Of a stretch of DNA of 64,000 nt, positions 11,722 to 27,000 are shown piece after piece; the first letter of the stretch is position 1; the number at the start of each line of letters is the position of its first letter. The stretch is from positions 2,418,001 to 2,482,000 of the forward strand of contig JAQQWL010000002.1 in NCBI GenBank assembly GCA_038363925.1, in the 5' to 3' direction. The notes below the pieces were generated by a model. The model saw nothing but the letters and a program-made list of their open reading frames with translations, did not search any database and was not told where the DNA came from. A program made the position numbers and the translations under genes. This stretch comes from Apiospora phragmitis (lineage: Eukaryota; Ascomycota; Sordariomycetes; Amphisphaeriales; Apiosporaceae).

Positions 11722-12840
11722 TCAGGCAGGGACACACTGAGAATAGTAGTCATTCTGTTTAGCGCACTTCGCTCCAGACACACAGCTCGTTTCCCCGCTG
11801 TAACCAGTGCCTCCGCATTGCCCATATAGCGCTACACCTCCAGGTGAAGAAGTCGGGACTGAACTTGCCGTTGTACTGACTTTCGTGGTCAGCGTCGTCT
11901 GCGGCGCGGCAGTTGAAATTGGCCCAGCAGTGGATGTTGGCGCCGGTTGAGGATTCGATCCGCCACTCCCAGCTGCACAGGTTGCAACAGCGCCCCCAGG
12001 CGCTTTGTAGCTCTGCGCGTTGAAGCCGTTGTAGAAGTTGGGGATGTAAATGTTGCTATCGGAGGCCTTGTAGGCGCCCGGTAGCGTGATCTTGGGGCTG
12101 CAGTTGGTGCTGCCCGTGCCAGTAATCTTGAGCTGAGCACAGCCAATGTAGAACTACCATAGAGCGTATTAGAGTATCAGACGGGAAGTAAGCGAGGATG
12201 ATTAACGGCACATACCTGGGCACCCCCTAGAGTCTGGGCCGCATGGAGAGCGAGCATCTCAGAACGAAGCTATATCGAGTGTGTTAACAACAATCTGGGG
12301 AAGGTACACCGTATATGTGGCTTACCAGATATTCACCACTGGCTAGGCCGTTGGGCAGCGTGAAGGTATGGGTCATGTTGACTGCGGACATGATCTCATT
12401 GGCCCACTTGCCGTCGACATAGTCCTGCTCATCGATCTTGGTCCAGCCAGCGCCGATGCCTGTTGCCTGCGAAGCATCGTCGACCGGGCCGTAGAGCATG
12501 TGGGTGATAGGCCCGGGATGCGTGCTTTGGTCCCACTGGACTTTGATCTCCGAGCCTTCTTTGGTTGCAACGGTGGCAACTCCTGAGGGGACCTTGGTGC
12601 CATTGACGTTGCAAACTATGTCGTTGCTGCTTACGTCGGTCTAATAATAAATAAGCCGTTAGGGAAACCCCTGACAAAGATGGGATAGCCAATAGTCGAA
12701 CTCACGACTGGACTATTGCTCAGCGGCATCCGAATGCCGACTTGATAGCCTGGTGACACGCCATCTACCCAGAACTGATGAAAGTTCTGGTGCGCAGTGG
12801 CCACTGAGAGCAAAGATGCAATAACGGTCGTTCTTAGCAT
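11722..12840 (-). CDS. Secreted AA9 lytic polysaccharide monooxygenase with CBM1
   Basis: Copper enzyme that cuts cellulose or related glucans oxidatively outside the cell. Exons: 12706-12840, 12326-12640, 12216-12269, 11722-12153; total 936 nt, 311 residues, no frame defect. Signal peptide residues 1-16; cleavage exposes His17 (ATA/HQNF), the first ligand of the copper histidine brace. The second His is in [15 protein letters not shown], and the axial Tyr region is [12 protein letters not shown] Pro/Ser/Thr-rich linker leads to a C-terminal CBM1 of about 36 residues ([11 protein letters not shown] ... YYSQCVPA) with its conserved Cys and aromatic residues. Introns are 56-65 nt with GTGAGT, GTAAGC and GTATGT donors. 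Substrate specificity cannot be told from sequence. Typical of plant-biomass-degrading ascomycetes. Confidence 0.95.
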
Positions 12841-14393
12841 TATTTTGGTTTGGGATCTGGTGTCTTGATTCTACAGTTGATGAACATTCCTAGGACTATT
12901 GGATGGTTCAGGGCCTACAGATCTACCTAGATATAGGGACTACCCACTTCTGTGAGGGCATCTTTCATTGGCGGAATCCAATTCATCGTAAGACTTGCCA
13001 GTGAGGCCATCGTCACTAAGCGAACCACGAAACGATAAGATTTGCCAGATGTTCACAGCCCGCCAAGCGCCTGTCAACAGACCCAAAGGAGTTATCGGGA
13101 CGTGGCCCGTTCAGTAGAGCTATTTTATATGACGGGGGGGAGTACCAGGTTTCGGGTCGTACGGCCCCTTATACAGCTGGTAATCACCGGTGCTTTGATG
13201 TTTGCCGTAGAAAGCGGTGCTTCGAAACAGCTACTGCGAACCTTGGGGAGAGTGCTCGCCATGATATTCGTGGAGAATTCGGCCTTGCTTCAATCCGGAC
13301 CACGATGGAGTTTACGATGGAGAGGAAGTGGATTTTCCCGCCGGTCCCTGCCGACCCAATAAGCCACTCCCTCCACATCCGGGTTCGGAGTGAGGCGATT
13401 ACTTACTCAAAAGCCGCTTCCAACTCAGTGGCATAGGATATACTAGCCAACCTATTGAAGAACGTGCCGCCCTTACTCAGTCGTCCTTACTTTATGCACC
13501 CTAATGACTGGGTAACATACACGTGTGATGCGACTGTACGTCGTCGTACTTACACAGCGTCATAACCGCCAAGTTGGGACCGGCCGCGCCAACGGCTGAC
13601 AGCTGAATGGCTAACCCACGGCTCGCGGCATCTATTCAATTACACTGGACTTGAGTCACAGAGTTTGGTCCGGGAACGCGAATACACGCGACTCGACGCT
13701 AGCAACGGTGGACATTGGGGTTGATTTTGTACCGAGTTTGCACAGATGCGAGTTGTCCGATGGCATAGGTAGCACCTTATATTACCAAGCCAGAGCTATC
13801 AGTTCTCAATTCAGAATGCCCCTGAGAATGCAAGGTTCGAGATAACATTCTGAGAACGATCTTCATTATTGTCACAAGGCCCCATTCGGACGTCAGCAGT
13901 TCAAATAGCTCCAAAGATGTGGAAATACAGGACGTTTTACCAAGCTATGTACCAACCACAACAGGTCCACGTTTCTTAGGGACGCCGTTGTTTCTTCAGC
14001 GAACCGGCACGCCCCGATGGGCGCGAGTCACAAGTTCGCCTGCTGCCTCACTGCAAGGAACCACTAAAACGCCCCAGAAAAAGCTACATCATACCTGAGT
14101 TCGATAAGACTGGGCGCTGCCTAATATCGGAGCACGAGCACGTCAGCTTCCTCATGACAACATTAGGATCCAAGACCAATATACAAGAAAAAAGGAACAT
14201 CAATCCAAAATCAATATTCTGGTGCAATGGCCACATGATCATTTCGTTACCACTGCACGCGCGCACTTAAAGCGCCCCTGAATAAAAGCAGATGCGACCT
14301 GCGCAATAAAGTCCATCCATCATCCTGCAACACCGAACGACCCGACCCAGCGAACGAAGCCAACTTGCCACTGCCACTGCCACTGCCATCGCC
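12841..14393. other. Divergent intergenic region AA9 / MCH1-like gene
   Basis: 1.55 kb between the starts of the AA9 gene (-) and the MCH1-like gene (+), so it should carry both promoters. Frames at 13042-13362 and 13651-13845 (+) show no family features. The 40 bases before 14394 contain a CTGCCACTGCCA repeat directly upstream of the chosen ATG. Confidence 0.5.
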
Positions 14394-16124
14394 ATGGCTT
14401 CCACTTCCGCATCAGACGACCGAGCGCCGCTCTTACGACCCCCTTCTCCGGCATCAACTCTTGGGCCCTCTGAGCTCTAACGGCTCTATACATGATGGAT
14501 CGAGAACCTCTTCCTACCGAGCCAAGACGCGCTTCTTGCGCATCATGGCATTCGTTGGGTCGCTCCTAGCTGCCGCTGCTGCTGGCACCATCACAGTCTT
14601 CTCGCTGTATGGCCCCAGCTTCCAGTCGCGCTTGCGCTTCACACAGTTCGAAATCAATGGCGTTGCCAGCGCCATGAGTCTCGCGCTATACGTCCCAGTT
14701 CCCCTGATCGGATACATGTGCGATCGCACCGGGCCGAGCAAAATCGCCCTGATTTCGGCCATATTACTGGGTGGAGGCTACGCGCTCGCGGCTGGGCTAT
14801 ATCGCAGGGGAGACGTGGCACTGGGCGGACTCGGGCGCAGGGACCTTATCATGTTTCCCTTCATGGTATTTGCCTTTATTCTTATCGGTGCTGGCACTGC
14901 TTGCGTATACGTCGCATCTGTTACGACGTGCGCCAAGAACTTCAGCAAGGGAAAATACCGAGGCTTGATGCTTGTTGCCCCGATAGCAACCCTTGGATTC
15001 AGCGGAGTCCTCGTCAGCCAGGTGGCAAGCCGCATCCTATACGAGAAAAACGAGGACGGCTCCCGAGGCGAATTCAGCGTCTTCTATTTCTTTGTGTTCC
15101 TCTCCGTCTGCCTGACCTTTGTTGGTCTGTTTGGCACTTTTACTCTCCGGGTTATTGACGAAGATGAGCTCATCAATGAAGCTGTGGAAGAGCTGGAGAG
15201 AAGTGGTCTACTCGAAGGAAGCGAAATCTTCCGGCGAAGATCCACCACATCAAGCGGCTACGGTATTGCTAGCACTGGCGACGACCCCGAGGATGGCGGC
15301 ATGATCAACTCCATTAAAGATGATGAGGATGACAACGATGCTTTGAAGAAGACATGGTTGCTTAATGGCGAGACCAGACGCTTCCTGTCAGACCATACTA
15401 TGTGGTGGTTCGCTCTCGGCTTCTGGCTCATAATCGGGCCAGGCGAAGCTTTCATCAACAACTTCGGTACTGTTATCGGGACTCTACACACGCCTAGCAT
15501 AAGTGAAAGTGTAACAACCCCGGCAACCCACGTTTCGATCATCGCTGCTACCAACACTGTGGCTCGTCTCGTCGTTGGCTCCCTGAGTGACTTTGCGTCG
15601 CCGAAGCCGCAAAGTGCCCATCCACAAGCTGGTATGCACACACTATCTGCACCGACAGGCCAGAGATTCACCATCTCACGCATCACTCTGATCATTACGG
15701 CGGGTATCATCATCTCCCTGGGTACCCTAATTCTGGCAACCGGAGCTATACAGGAGCACGGTGATCGGTTCTGGATGGTGTCCAGCTTGATTGGGGCTGG
15801 CTATGGTGGTCTTTTCAGCCTGATGCCCATCATAGTTACCATCATCTGGGGCGTGGAAAACTTCGGGACCAACTTTGGAATTGTCGCATTGTTTCCTGCC
15901 ATCGGGTCGACCATGTGGGGTCTAATCTATTCCGCTGTCTACGAAGCCGGCGCCAACACCTCTTCCCCAGCCACCCACTCCGAGGACGACACTTTCTGCT
16001 ACGGCACAAAGTGTTACTCCGTCACATTTTGGGCAATGACTGCTTCTATTTTGGTGGGGTGGGAATGATTCTATGGGCGTGGAAAGGGAGGAACGGCTGG
16101 GCTCAGCGCGGTGTTGTGATATAG
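14394..16124 (+). CDS. MCH1: Major facilitator transporter, MCH1-like
   Basis: Twelve-helix major facilitator of the fungal MCH1 type, a distant relative of monocarboxylate permeases; substrate unknown, probably in the vacuolar membrane. About 576 residues in one exon after two corrections. Start: ATG at 14394 in a GCCATGG context gives a polar N terminus with DDRAPLLRPPSP, as in orthologs. One extra base in TTGGGCCC (14461-14468) must be removed to join to the frame of SSNGSIHDG. First helix FVGSLLAAAAAGTITVFSLY, later LIGYMCDRTGP; a long acidic loop separates the two halves; then a VENFGTNFG motif. At the end one G is missing in the G run 16056-16059; restoring it extends the protein through ILWAWKGR to the stop at 16124 instead of stopping at 16068. 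Confidence 0.85.
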
Positions 16125-18261
16125 TCGGCCTTTTTCGTGGTTGGGCCAACTTATGAATTATTCTAGACTGCACATACTCTTACAATGTTCGTTACATATT
16201 TTGCCTATGCAATAACACTGGTCAATGGACTGGTTTACTAATTGCCAGCGACACCGTCTACCACTAGGTAGCATTTACTCCGCAAGCCAAGTCGAGCACG
16301 TGTGGGCACCACAAAGGATCGGCGCTGGGAAGTTCGAGGAATCCCCACGCTTCCCCACGCTTCTCGTAGATCTAGCTGTTCAATGCGAACTTGACTTCCA
16401 TATCTGGTTCGATGACCGAGGTCAAGTGACCTTAGCCTCGATTCGCAGTTGCAACCCTATATCGCAGGACGACAACACCTCATTCACTCCTTCACTCAAC
16501 GAAGGCACCGACTGTCTTCGTATAGCACTATCGGTTCTGATGTCGCGAACTACATTCACAATCGTGATTCACCCGGATATTCACATGCCATAGGCACTAT
16601 ACCGTGAAAGAGAGATGCCCTTCTGGGCTGCAAGCTTGAAGCACAATTCCTGCCAAGCTGCTAGAGGTGCTTTGGGAGAAAGCAGAGGTCATGTCAAGGA
16701 TATCTACGGTAAAAAGGCTTGGCGCCATGCTTACTAGAGGGCAGTCCCATACGAACTCATTACTAAATTCGGCTGGCTATCCTTCGAAGTTCGCTCAGTG
16801 TTCCCGAATACGACCTGTGTGGGCAAGCTATACCCGGCGAAGAGCCTCCCGGCCGAAAAGCACATGGGAATGCAAGAAAAGCATGGACAGAAGGAGAGTG
16901 AGAGTCTATGGGGGAGGAGGTGTGAAGAGATTCCGGCATAGCAAGTAGGTACGGCCATCGCACCCAAGATGGGAAGCATTGCATTCCCTGTATTAATTGC
17001 AAGCTAATTGGAGTGAAGTAAGCTTGTATACGGAGACCAGGAGTATACCTTCCACCCACGTGTGGGGCATCTGTCATCGTCACCAATGGAACATTGATAA
17101 CTGCCCGTATGCAAAAGGCCCGGCAGGCAGAAGAACAGAATGCGGGGAAGACGATGCAACCTGACGACCATCTATTGGGTCTTCCTTCAACACCGCCATG
17201 TACGGATCACGTATATCACTAAATATCACAGACATTCCATGCAGGGGTCCCTTTGGCGGTCCCAAGGCCGCCAGCCAACCAACTTTCGGCCAGCCAACAA
17301 AACCCGTCAAATCACCAACCATACGACTATTTTTCTGATCATCTACACACCATCTCCGACGCCCAGCTGCGCAACATCCGGGACATGCGCCGACGGCCCC
17401 CCTTCCTCATCCAACCGGCTCGTAGCCACTCGCTCTTCATGCCTTACCGCTACTCTCACTGGTGCTAGCTCTCTGCCTCGGTCCATGACTTTGTTTTCAC
17501 GCACCGAACACGTTCGGGCTTTTTATCATGTGTTTCGGCGGCTGGGATGGCACGGAATGAGACGGGACACCGGTATGTGGCTTGCAATAAACAATGATCA
17601 CCAACCAGCGTCCCATGCATTCCCTTGCTTTTCCGGCGGCAGCAGCAGCAGCCATGCAGGTAGCCAAGCAAGCCTAAAATAAAAAGAAATGTAGGAGCGG
17701 GATCTGCGCGCAACAGAATAAGCGGGGAGGCGACGGGATTTCCCATACTACTTGTTCAAAGGAGACCTCCAACTCCCGCTACGCCGGCCCCCAAAACTAA
17801 CTAAGTTAGCTCTCGGAGCTGGCGACTATACAGGAAACACATGCGACGACCGCAACCATTGATTCTGCTTCGCTCATGATGCTGGGGCTCGGAAAACCGT
17901 CAGCTGGACGGAAAATGGTCTCCCAACACCCAGATCGGCTGTTAGAGGCCCCTCGTCCTTTTCTCCAGGTAGGCAAAGCCTTGTGACGAGCCCAACCCGC
18001 TATGCGGTTACCTAAAGGGGATAATGGTGAAGACACGAGTCAAGCTGCGGTATAGCTATAAAGATCGCCATAAGTCGTGCCCATCAGCCTTCATGTTGTC
18101 TTACCTGATGGCCACCGCCCTGTGCCCCTGATATATCTGCTCCTTCTGCTCCTTCCCTTCTCCCATTTGGGGTTTGCGGACTGCCTGTACAGTTTCCCCT
18201 CAGCCTGCTCTGGGCCAAGCCTCCTCTCGCTTTTCTGAAGTTTTCTGTGGACGTTCTCAAC
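16125..18261. other. Intergenic, MCH1 3' flank and lipase promoter
   Basis: 2.1 kb with no gene I can support. Frames such as 17140-17682 (+) are low in family signal and rich in Ser, Arg and Pro by composition only. The 100 bases before 18262 are CT-rich (CTCCTTCTGCTCC-like), as is common just upstream of fungal start codons. Confidence 0.5.
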
Positions 18262-20394
<2,133 letters not shown>

Positions 20395-21735
20395 TAAGTG
20401 GGCTGGTATCATCGGGGGGTTTATTGTTTTACTTGTGATGCTACGAGGAATGTGTGGAAATGGGCGAACGTGCTGCATGTTTTGGTTAACGGTATGGGGC
20501 AGGGGATGGAATTGGGCATTTTGAATACATATAACTCCGGGCACATCCAGGTGACTGGCTATAGTCCCTAGCGAATACATTACTGACACAAACCAGCCAC
20601 TCATGATGTTGGGCATATTCCGGGGTGCACTACTTGCTAGCTTACAGTAGGTTAGGTCCGGGCCGGACGAGCTCTCCTGGATTCTCGACTGGCCTAAGCA
20701 TAAGCCTTTGAAAGATGCCAGCTTTGTTGAGCAATACATGTGCATGTGTAGATGTCTTCCCAATTGACGTCTATGTGGAAAGTGTTCTATAACATTGAAT
20801 TAGGCAGGTGCTCGGGCGCAGTTTGGGCAAACTCAAACACTATTTGGGCTGCCTAGACACTCGTCGTTCGAATCCTCTTCTAGCCCCATCCCTATGAGAC
20901 CTTAATTAATATTTTGGGCTTCCAGGCTGCAATATAATATCATGGCACGGCCGGCGGATGGCGGTGGTTGGGAGACATGATGGACGGATCGACTCCTGGA
21001 GGTCCAAGTGCCCTTCCTTTCTCGCACCCTCCCTAACCCTTGTCTTTCTCGAGACTCTGAAGGAAGCAACCGTCACATCGCGACGGCCTGTTTAAACACC
21101 TCTGACGGGTTCCATTTACTTGCGAGGTGTAGTTCTATTCGCGTTCCATTATTCTCTTACTGACACCACATTCCGCCGCAAGAGCAATGTTCACTTACAT
21201 CTTAGGATAGATACCGACCAGGTAATGGTACATACCAGACTTATCCGCGAGAGTGTCATATGGCTGGGGAATATACTTCATTCGATCCTACTCCAAGCTT
21301 ACCTGTATTTCAATAAAGAAAAAAAGACACGATATACAGAAGGTCAAGAAGTTCACCGTTGTTGATAAAAGTCTAAATTGCGAACGCTCGAGCGGCACCC
21401 GTCAAATGTCTTAGTGTGACGGTCAACATTCCATGTGGGAGTCGTGGGCACACACACAAACACACATATCGCGAGGCCCCGGACGCAGGGAGCCTGGCAC
21501 GCACAATGACGGACGTCGCCTCGCGGGGCTGGTCAAACAGGCTCTAGACAGCAGTCAGGTCATTCGATCATGATTCTTAATGTTTCTGTTTCCGCTCCCT
21601 TGCTCCCCCAACCCCTACAGAGCTACACTTGACGCAACGATCGAGTCGGACACTCAGCACCGGCACCAAGATCACCAGGGGTACCTTTTTCGAGCACCTG
21701 TCGATTACGAGGATGATATAGCCGCCGCCGCCGCC
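20395..21735. other. Intergenic, lipase 3' flank and rhodopsin-domain gene promoter
   Basis: 1.3 kb without a supported gene. Contains a short CA-rich tract near 21451-21468. A GTTCGAATCC box near 20870 was checked for a tRNA and rejected. Confidence 0.5.
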
Positions 21736-23511
21736 ATGGACAATCTTCAGTCGAGCGAGCTCCAGAACCAGCGGCTCATTATCGCCGTGGTTACAACATG
21801 CATCACACTAGCGTCGGCATCTTTCGGGCTGCGCTGCTATTCGCCGCTGCGTCAGGGAGGCCCAACGTATTGGTTAGGTGATTACTGGATGGCTGGCGTT
21901 CTGCTATTATGTCTCGGCATGAGCGCCAGCGAATACACAGGTGAGCATCCCCGTGGCTGGCCGAGGCTGTAATGTCGGTATGCTCACATTACTCAGGGGT
22001 TCAATATGGCTATGGGACCCATACGAGCCATCTGGATCCGGATATGGTGATAAGTGCGAAAAAGGTGAGACGGTTGCCACGGTCATCGGGAGTTTTGCTA
22101 ACTATGATTGGGCTAGAATCTGTACGCGTCCATGCTGTTTTGGACCGTTGCCACCTTCAGCGTAAAGATCGGTATCCTTCTATCCTACTGGCGCCTTAGC
22201 CCGCCGCCGAATCATACCGTCTTCCAAAAGTTCATTGTCGCCTTCGCCGTTTGCTCGATAAGTCTGTTCCTTGCCAACTCAATAGGGTTCGCCGCGCAGT
22301 GCATACCCATCTCGAGCTTTTGGTCAGCTACCCCCGAACCAGCGGAATGCCTCAACAAGACCTCATTCTATTTCGCCTCGACTTCTCTCAACTCACTATT
22401 GAATATCGGGCTTCTGGTGTTGCCTTTGCCAGTGGTTTGGTCCTGGCAAACCTCTAGGAGACGAATCGTTGCTTCGGCGCTTCTGTTCATGCTCGGAATC
22501 GTGTAAGCTTTTACTCAAATCCCTTGGGTGCTCTTGAATGAAGTACAGCGTACTGAAGCTTGTCACATTTCTAGTGCTTTGGTTGCCAGCATTGTCCGCG
22601 TTGCAGTGGTCAGCCTCGTCGATTGGAACGATGTTACGTGTACGTGCCCTCCGCCATTGAATAGAATAAATCGCAGCCTTCTTCAGCGCTTGAAAAAGAA
22701 GGATCGCTAAATGATACCAGACACATTTGTTAGCTATAACCTTTGGGGCATCGTAGAAGTCCTCATAGGTTTCACCTGCGCCAACCTCCTCTCCGCAGGT
22801 CCCCTAATCGCCAGGTGGCTGCACTTGGGCGATGACGATTCTTCGGCACAGGATTATCAAAAGTTCAAAAGGGCCTACATCAAACGCCAGAACAGCAACG
22901 GGACGACTAGGGAGGCTATGGCGCGCATCCTCGCGACCCCCAGCCCCGGGCCCACGCTGCTGAGCATGACTGCCACGACCGCCAGCGACGACACGACGCG
23001 GTGGTCCAACACGCCCACCCCTATCTCCTCCTCTTACAACAGCTACCCCATGAACATACAGCGGGTGAAGGAGCAGCAGCAGCAACAACTGGCATCGGAA
23101 GAAGCCGGTGAGGAGAGCGACTTGATCCACGAGTTGCTGAACCAGGGGGCGCGGGTGGGTAGTCTGCGCAGCGCAACGCCCAGCTCACGCTGCGTGACAC
23201 CTTCGTCGATGACGGTGGCCGGCTCGCGCTGCGTGACCCCCACGACGCCCGCCACGCCGTCGACGCAGGGCGGCCCGATGCACTTGTCCCAGAACCACCC
23301 GCGGCATCAGGTCTCGCGCATTAGCAGCCGGTCTAGCGTGCGCTCCTCGTTCGGCGACATCCAGGTCCGCCGCGTCGTCGTGCTGCGGGTCGAGGGCGTC
23401 GAGCCGGGACACCGGGGGCAGTCCTTCGAGACACACGTCACGAGCTGCGACGACGTGAGCAGTCGTCACTCCTCTAAAATGGACCCGAACCTGGATGCGC
23501 CATCCAGCTAA
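21736..23511 (+). CDS. Fungal rhodopsin-domain integral membrane protein
   Basis: Seven-helix membrane protein of the fungal rhodopsin-domain family found widely in Pezizomycotina; function generally unknown. Exons: 21736-21940, 21997-22064, 22117-22502, 22575-22639, 22721-23511; total 1515 nt, 504 residues, all joins in frame. The start at 21736 sits directly before helix 1 (LIIAVVTTCITLASASFGL). Further segments include MLFWTVATFSVKIGILLSYW, the outer loop with CIPISSFW and ECLNKT, LLNIGLLVLPLPVVWSW and the last helix WGIVEVLIGFTCANLLSAGP. The C-terminal 230 residues are cytoplasmic, low in complexity (Ser, Thr, Gln5) and contain SRCVTP twice. Donors GTGAGC, GTGAGA, GTAAGC and GTACGT. No frame defect. 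Ligand or partner unknown. Confidence 0.88.
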
Positions 23512-24038
23512 CCAAAGCTAACTTAAACTATGCACCAACCAACAGAACACTACACACCTAATCCAATACCTTGTTTTAATATTAGACGGAGACGGCGATG
23601 GGGAGTGGTTGGAATACACCCTATCAATTTATACTTTTGTACATATAGACGCAGACCGGCATCTGCACCCATTTTCTTACCTACATTTTCAGATCATAGA
23701 TGTCTTGAATAGACTTGTAAGACTGCCAGAACGAAAGCTCATTTATAAGAATTGAAATCAAACAATCGTATATTCCCAGCTGTGACGCTACGCTAATGCT
23801 CCTATTCCGTCCCTTCCTTCTTCGACTTTTGCATGCCGCCCTCCAAAGAGTTGTCCAAGAAAACCCCTCCGTGCGACCAAAAAAAGGAAATTTGTGTGTG
23901 ATGGGGTATCTTGGCTGGCCTAATCTATAGAAGAACACCATCCCGGATTCAAGAAAAAATAAAATATAAAAATGCAATGATTGGAGAGCAGTGCGTCCAA
24001 TTTCGTTCCCCTCTTACTCGCTATAATCTCATTCTCTC
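23512..24038. other. Convergent 3' region
   Basis: 527 bases between the stop codons of the rhodopsin-domain gene (+) and the TBC gene (-). AT-richer than the coding flanks; expected to hold both 3' ends. No gene seen. Confidence 0.5.
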
Positions 24039-27000
24039 TTACCCGAGTCCAAATGTCGCCTCTTCCTCTGCAGGCGTCGGCGTCTTGGACATTTCAGTCC
24101 TGTCCAGGTCGAAGCCGGCGGCGTTCGGGCTCGCGAAGCTAGCACTCTCGCTGTCCGTACCGGGTCTAGGACTGGGCATAGGGCTGGGCACCCCCGACGC
24201 GGTCTCCTCCGTAATGACAGCCGGGGCCGACGTCGCCTTGTGCTGGTTATTGTTGTTATGGTTATTCCGACGGAGCTGGTTCATCTCCTCGCGCTCCTTG
24301 ACGAGCTGCTTCTCCGCCGCGATGGCGCGGTCGCGCATCTCCTCGACGTCCTCGCGGCGGACGACCTTGCGGAGGCCCTCGGAGGCCTGGATGAGGCCGT
24401 CGATGCTGATGGCGTGGTTGGTCATCTGGTGGTTGATGTAGGTGTAGACGGCGGCGGGGGCGTCGCACTGGAGCAGCTGGGGCTCGTTGAGCTTGAGCAG
24501 GGCGAGGGCGACGCGGAACAAAAAGGTGCTGCCGTCGTTGATGCAGAGGACCACGTCCCAGACGCGGAACAGGGCCTCGGCCGAGAGGCAGTCGGTGAAG
24601 ACGCTGAGGAACCACTGGAAGGTCAGGGCCTCGAGCTCGATGCATAGTTCCTCGAGGTGCTGCGACAGCTTCGGCAGAACATAGGCCACGTACTGGCGCA
24701 GGACCTGCTGGTCGGCCCGCGAGGCCATCAGGCTGTGGTCGTAGTAGCCCTGCGGCAGAATCTGCTCGATGATCGAGGTTAAGACCCAGAACGCGTCTTC
24801 GGTCGAAGGCATGATCAGAAGCAGATTGGCAGCGATGAGGTTCATGCCTTGGCAGTACCCGACTTCGTGGTTACGTCTGGCGTAGGCGAGGAGAACCTGC
24901 TTCAATTTGCCAACGCCTGGTCCCTTGCGGAAAAAGATATTGTCCGTCAGCGTACGGGTGATATCCATCTCGATCTGCGAGACAACTGCAGGGTCATCAT
25001 TATCGGTTGATTCGCTGACAAGATCATCGTAGTAGCCCGGAATGCGCGTAGACAGTGCACCCGAGCACTCCGACCAGATCTTTGGCCGATTGGCCACGGG
25101 GATACCCCCTAGAACCAAGGTTTTGAACTCGTTCCACTTCGCCCGGCCGACCTTTCCTTTGACGCCAAGATCGGCAACGCCAATGGTCTCCCCATCGGAG
25201 AATTTGGCCTCAGGAATCATGACAGGGGCTTTCTGGAAACGAGCCTCCGCAGCGGCGGTGGCCGCCGCGATTGCAGCTTCGTCTTCGCGCCGGCGTTCCG
25301 CTCTCACTTTGCGCAAGAACTCATTCCAGCGTACAGTTTTCTCCCTCTGTAGAGCATCATGAACATCGCTAAGCTGCTGCAGTAAAAGCTTTACCGGTTC
25401 GGCGTCTTCCTTGACCAGGGTTCCGGCAGCAGGTTCGTCGTCGGGCTTTGCAGCTACTTCGATGTTAAGAGCAGGGGTGGTACCCAGGGGAGGCACGAAC
25501 CCACGCTCGTCCGAGGTTATAACAACAGGCGACCTGGAAGCATCGCCGCCATCCAACACCTGGATACCTGATGCAGTGATGGAAGGGGTATGTGAGAGCA
25601 GCTCGGTGGGGAACGTAGCAATCTTCAAATAGTCTTGCCAACGTTTGGCTTTGCCCTGTTCCACAGAACCCTCGCTAGAATTCGGCGTGCCTGGTCTATC
25701 GCCACTGCCGACGTCGATGGTTGAGCTGGCATTGTCATCCAGCAGGTTAGGCGATATATTCGATCGTCCACTAGTAAGCATCTCAGTACGGCTGCCCCTT
25801 TTGACCTGTCGCGCCATTTGTGCGGCTTCTCTCTGCCTCTTCTTACGGCGCTGGTCGTAAATGAACCCAAAGCGGTCAGTAAGATAATCCGAGCCCATAT
25901 AATTGTTATTATAGATATGCGTGAGCGTTGGTGGCTGGCCTTCAGGGGAAAAGATCGTGTCCATCTCAACAGGGCCGTACTCGTCAGGGCGGGTAGCCGA
26001 GGGGCTAGGAGGACTTGTACCCATCGTATCCCACCTTTCGTGTGGCTGGCTCCGTGGTGCAACATTGAGAGGGGCTGGAGTTGGTCGTCGCATAGCCATG
26101 AGAGATTTGGGACCGAACTGAGTAGAGACTGCACGGTTCGAAGCGTTCGACCTGGCGCTGGTGCTCGAAGGTGCCCGCAAGGAACCGCCTTGACCTGCCG
26201 AGCTCGTTCTTCCCTGACAGAGTCACCATCGCGGGCAGTCTTTCCTGCTACTAGTTGCAAAGCCATACTAGCAAGAGACCCTGACTGCTTCCTGGGCACT
26301 TGACTCGAATAAATACTTGAGGCCCTGCTTGAGCTCCTTACGGAGGCCGAATCGGGAGGAGTAAAAAGGTTCTCCTGGATCGGGGGTCTTCGCTCCCCCG
26401 ATGTTGGGGCTCGAACAGCCGTGCGAGCTGGGTCGCCATTGAGACTGCTTGCCCGACTATTCCTTTTTGATGTACCACTTCCCAGGATCCAGTCTTTCCA
26501 ACCTCTCACTGTGCCTTTCACTTCATTTTCCTTGGGGCTAGAGAGACTGTTCCCTCTGATGGTGGCATCATTGGGGTCTCCTAGGACGTAGTTCCCATAC
26601 GACACCGAGTCCTGCATCGCATCGTTCATGAGGTCCGACAGTCCTCCGCCGCTGGCCTTTTTCGATTCCTCCTGGGCTTTCAGGTCCAACTCGATCGCCC
26701 GCAGTCTGGTTTCGAGATCGAGATTGGATAGACCACACTCCAATATTATTTTGCGCAGGGCTCTCTCCCGAATGTCGGCCTTGCGCCGGAGGGTAGCGAG
26801 CTGGCCATCTCGCTGCGCAAGGTCTTCCGAAATCTGGCGAACGAGCGGCACGGCTCCTTGCTTGGCGATCAGGCGCTCGATGTGTTCGTCGGGCGCCACA
26901 TGAAGCGCGCCGGGCACCTTGCGGGTCGCTAGCGGGGTATCTTCGAAGAGGGCATTTCGTGCCGAACTCGGGCCCGGGGTGTCGGAGGAAACCAAGGTGT

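Noticed and set aside
20815..20895. Possible tRNA around a GTTCGAATCC box
   Set aside because: The flanking bases do not form a T stem (CGTCG against CCTCT) and no 5' acceptor strand pairs with the TCTAGCC end. No cloverleaf could be drawn.
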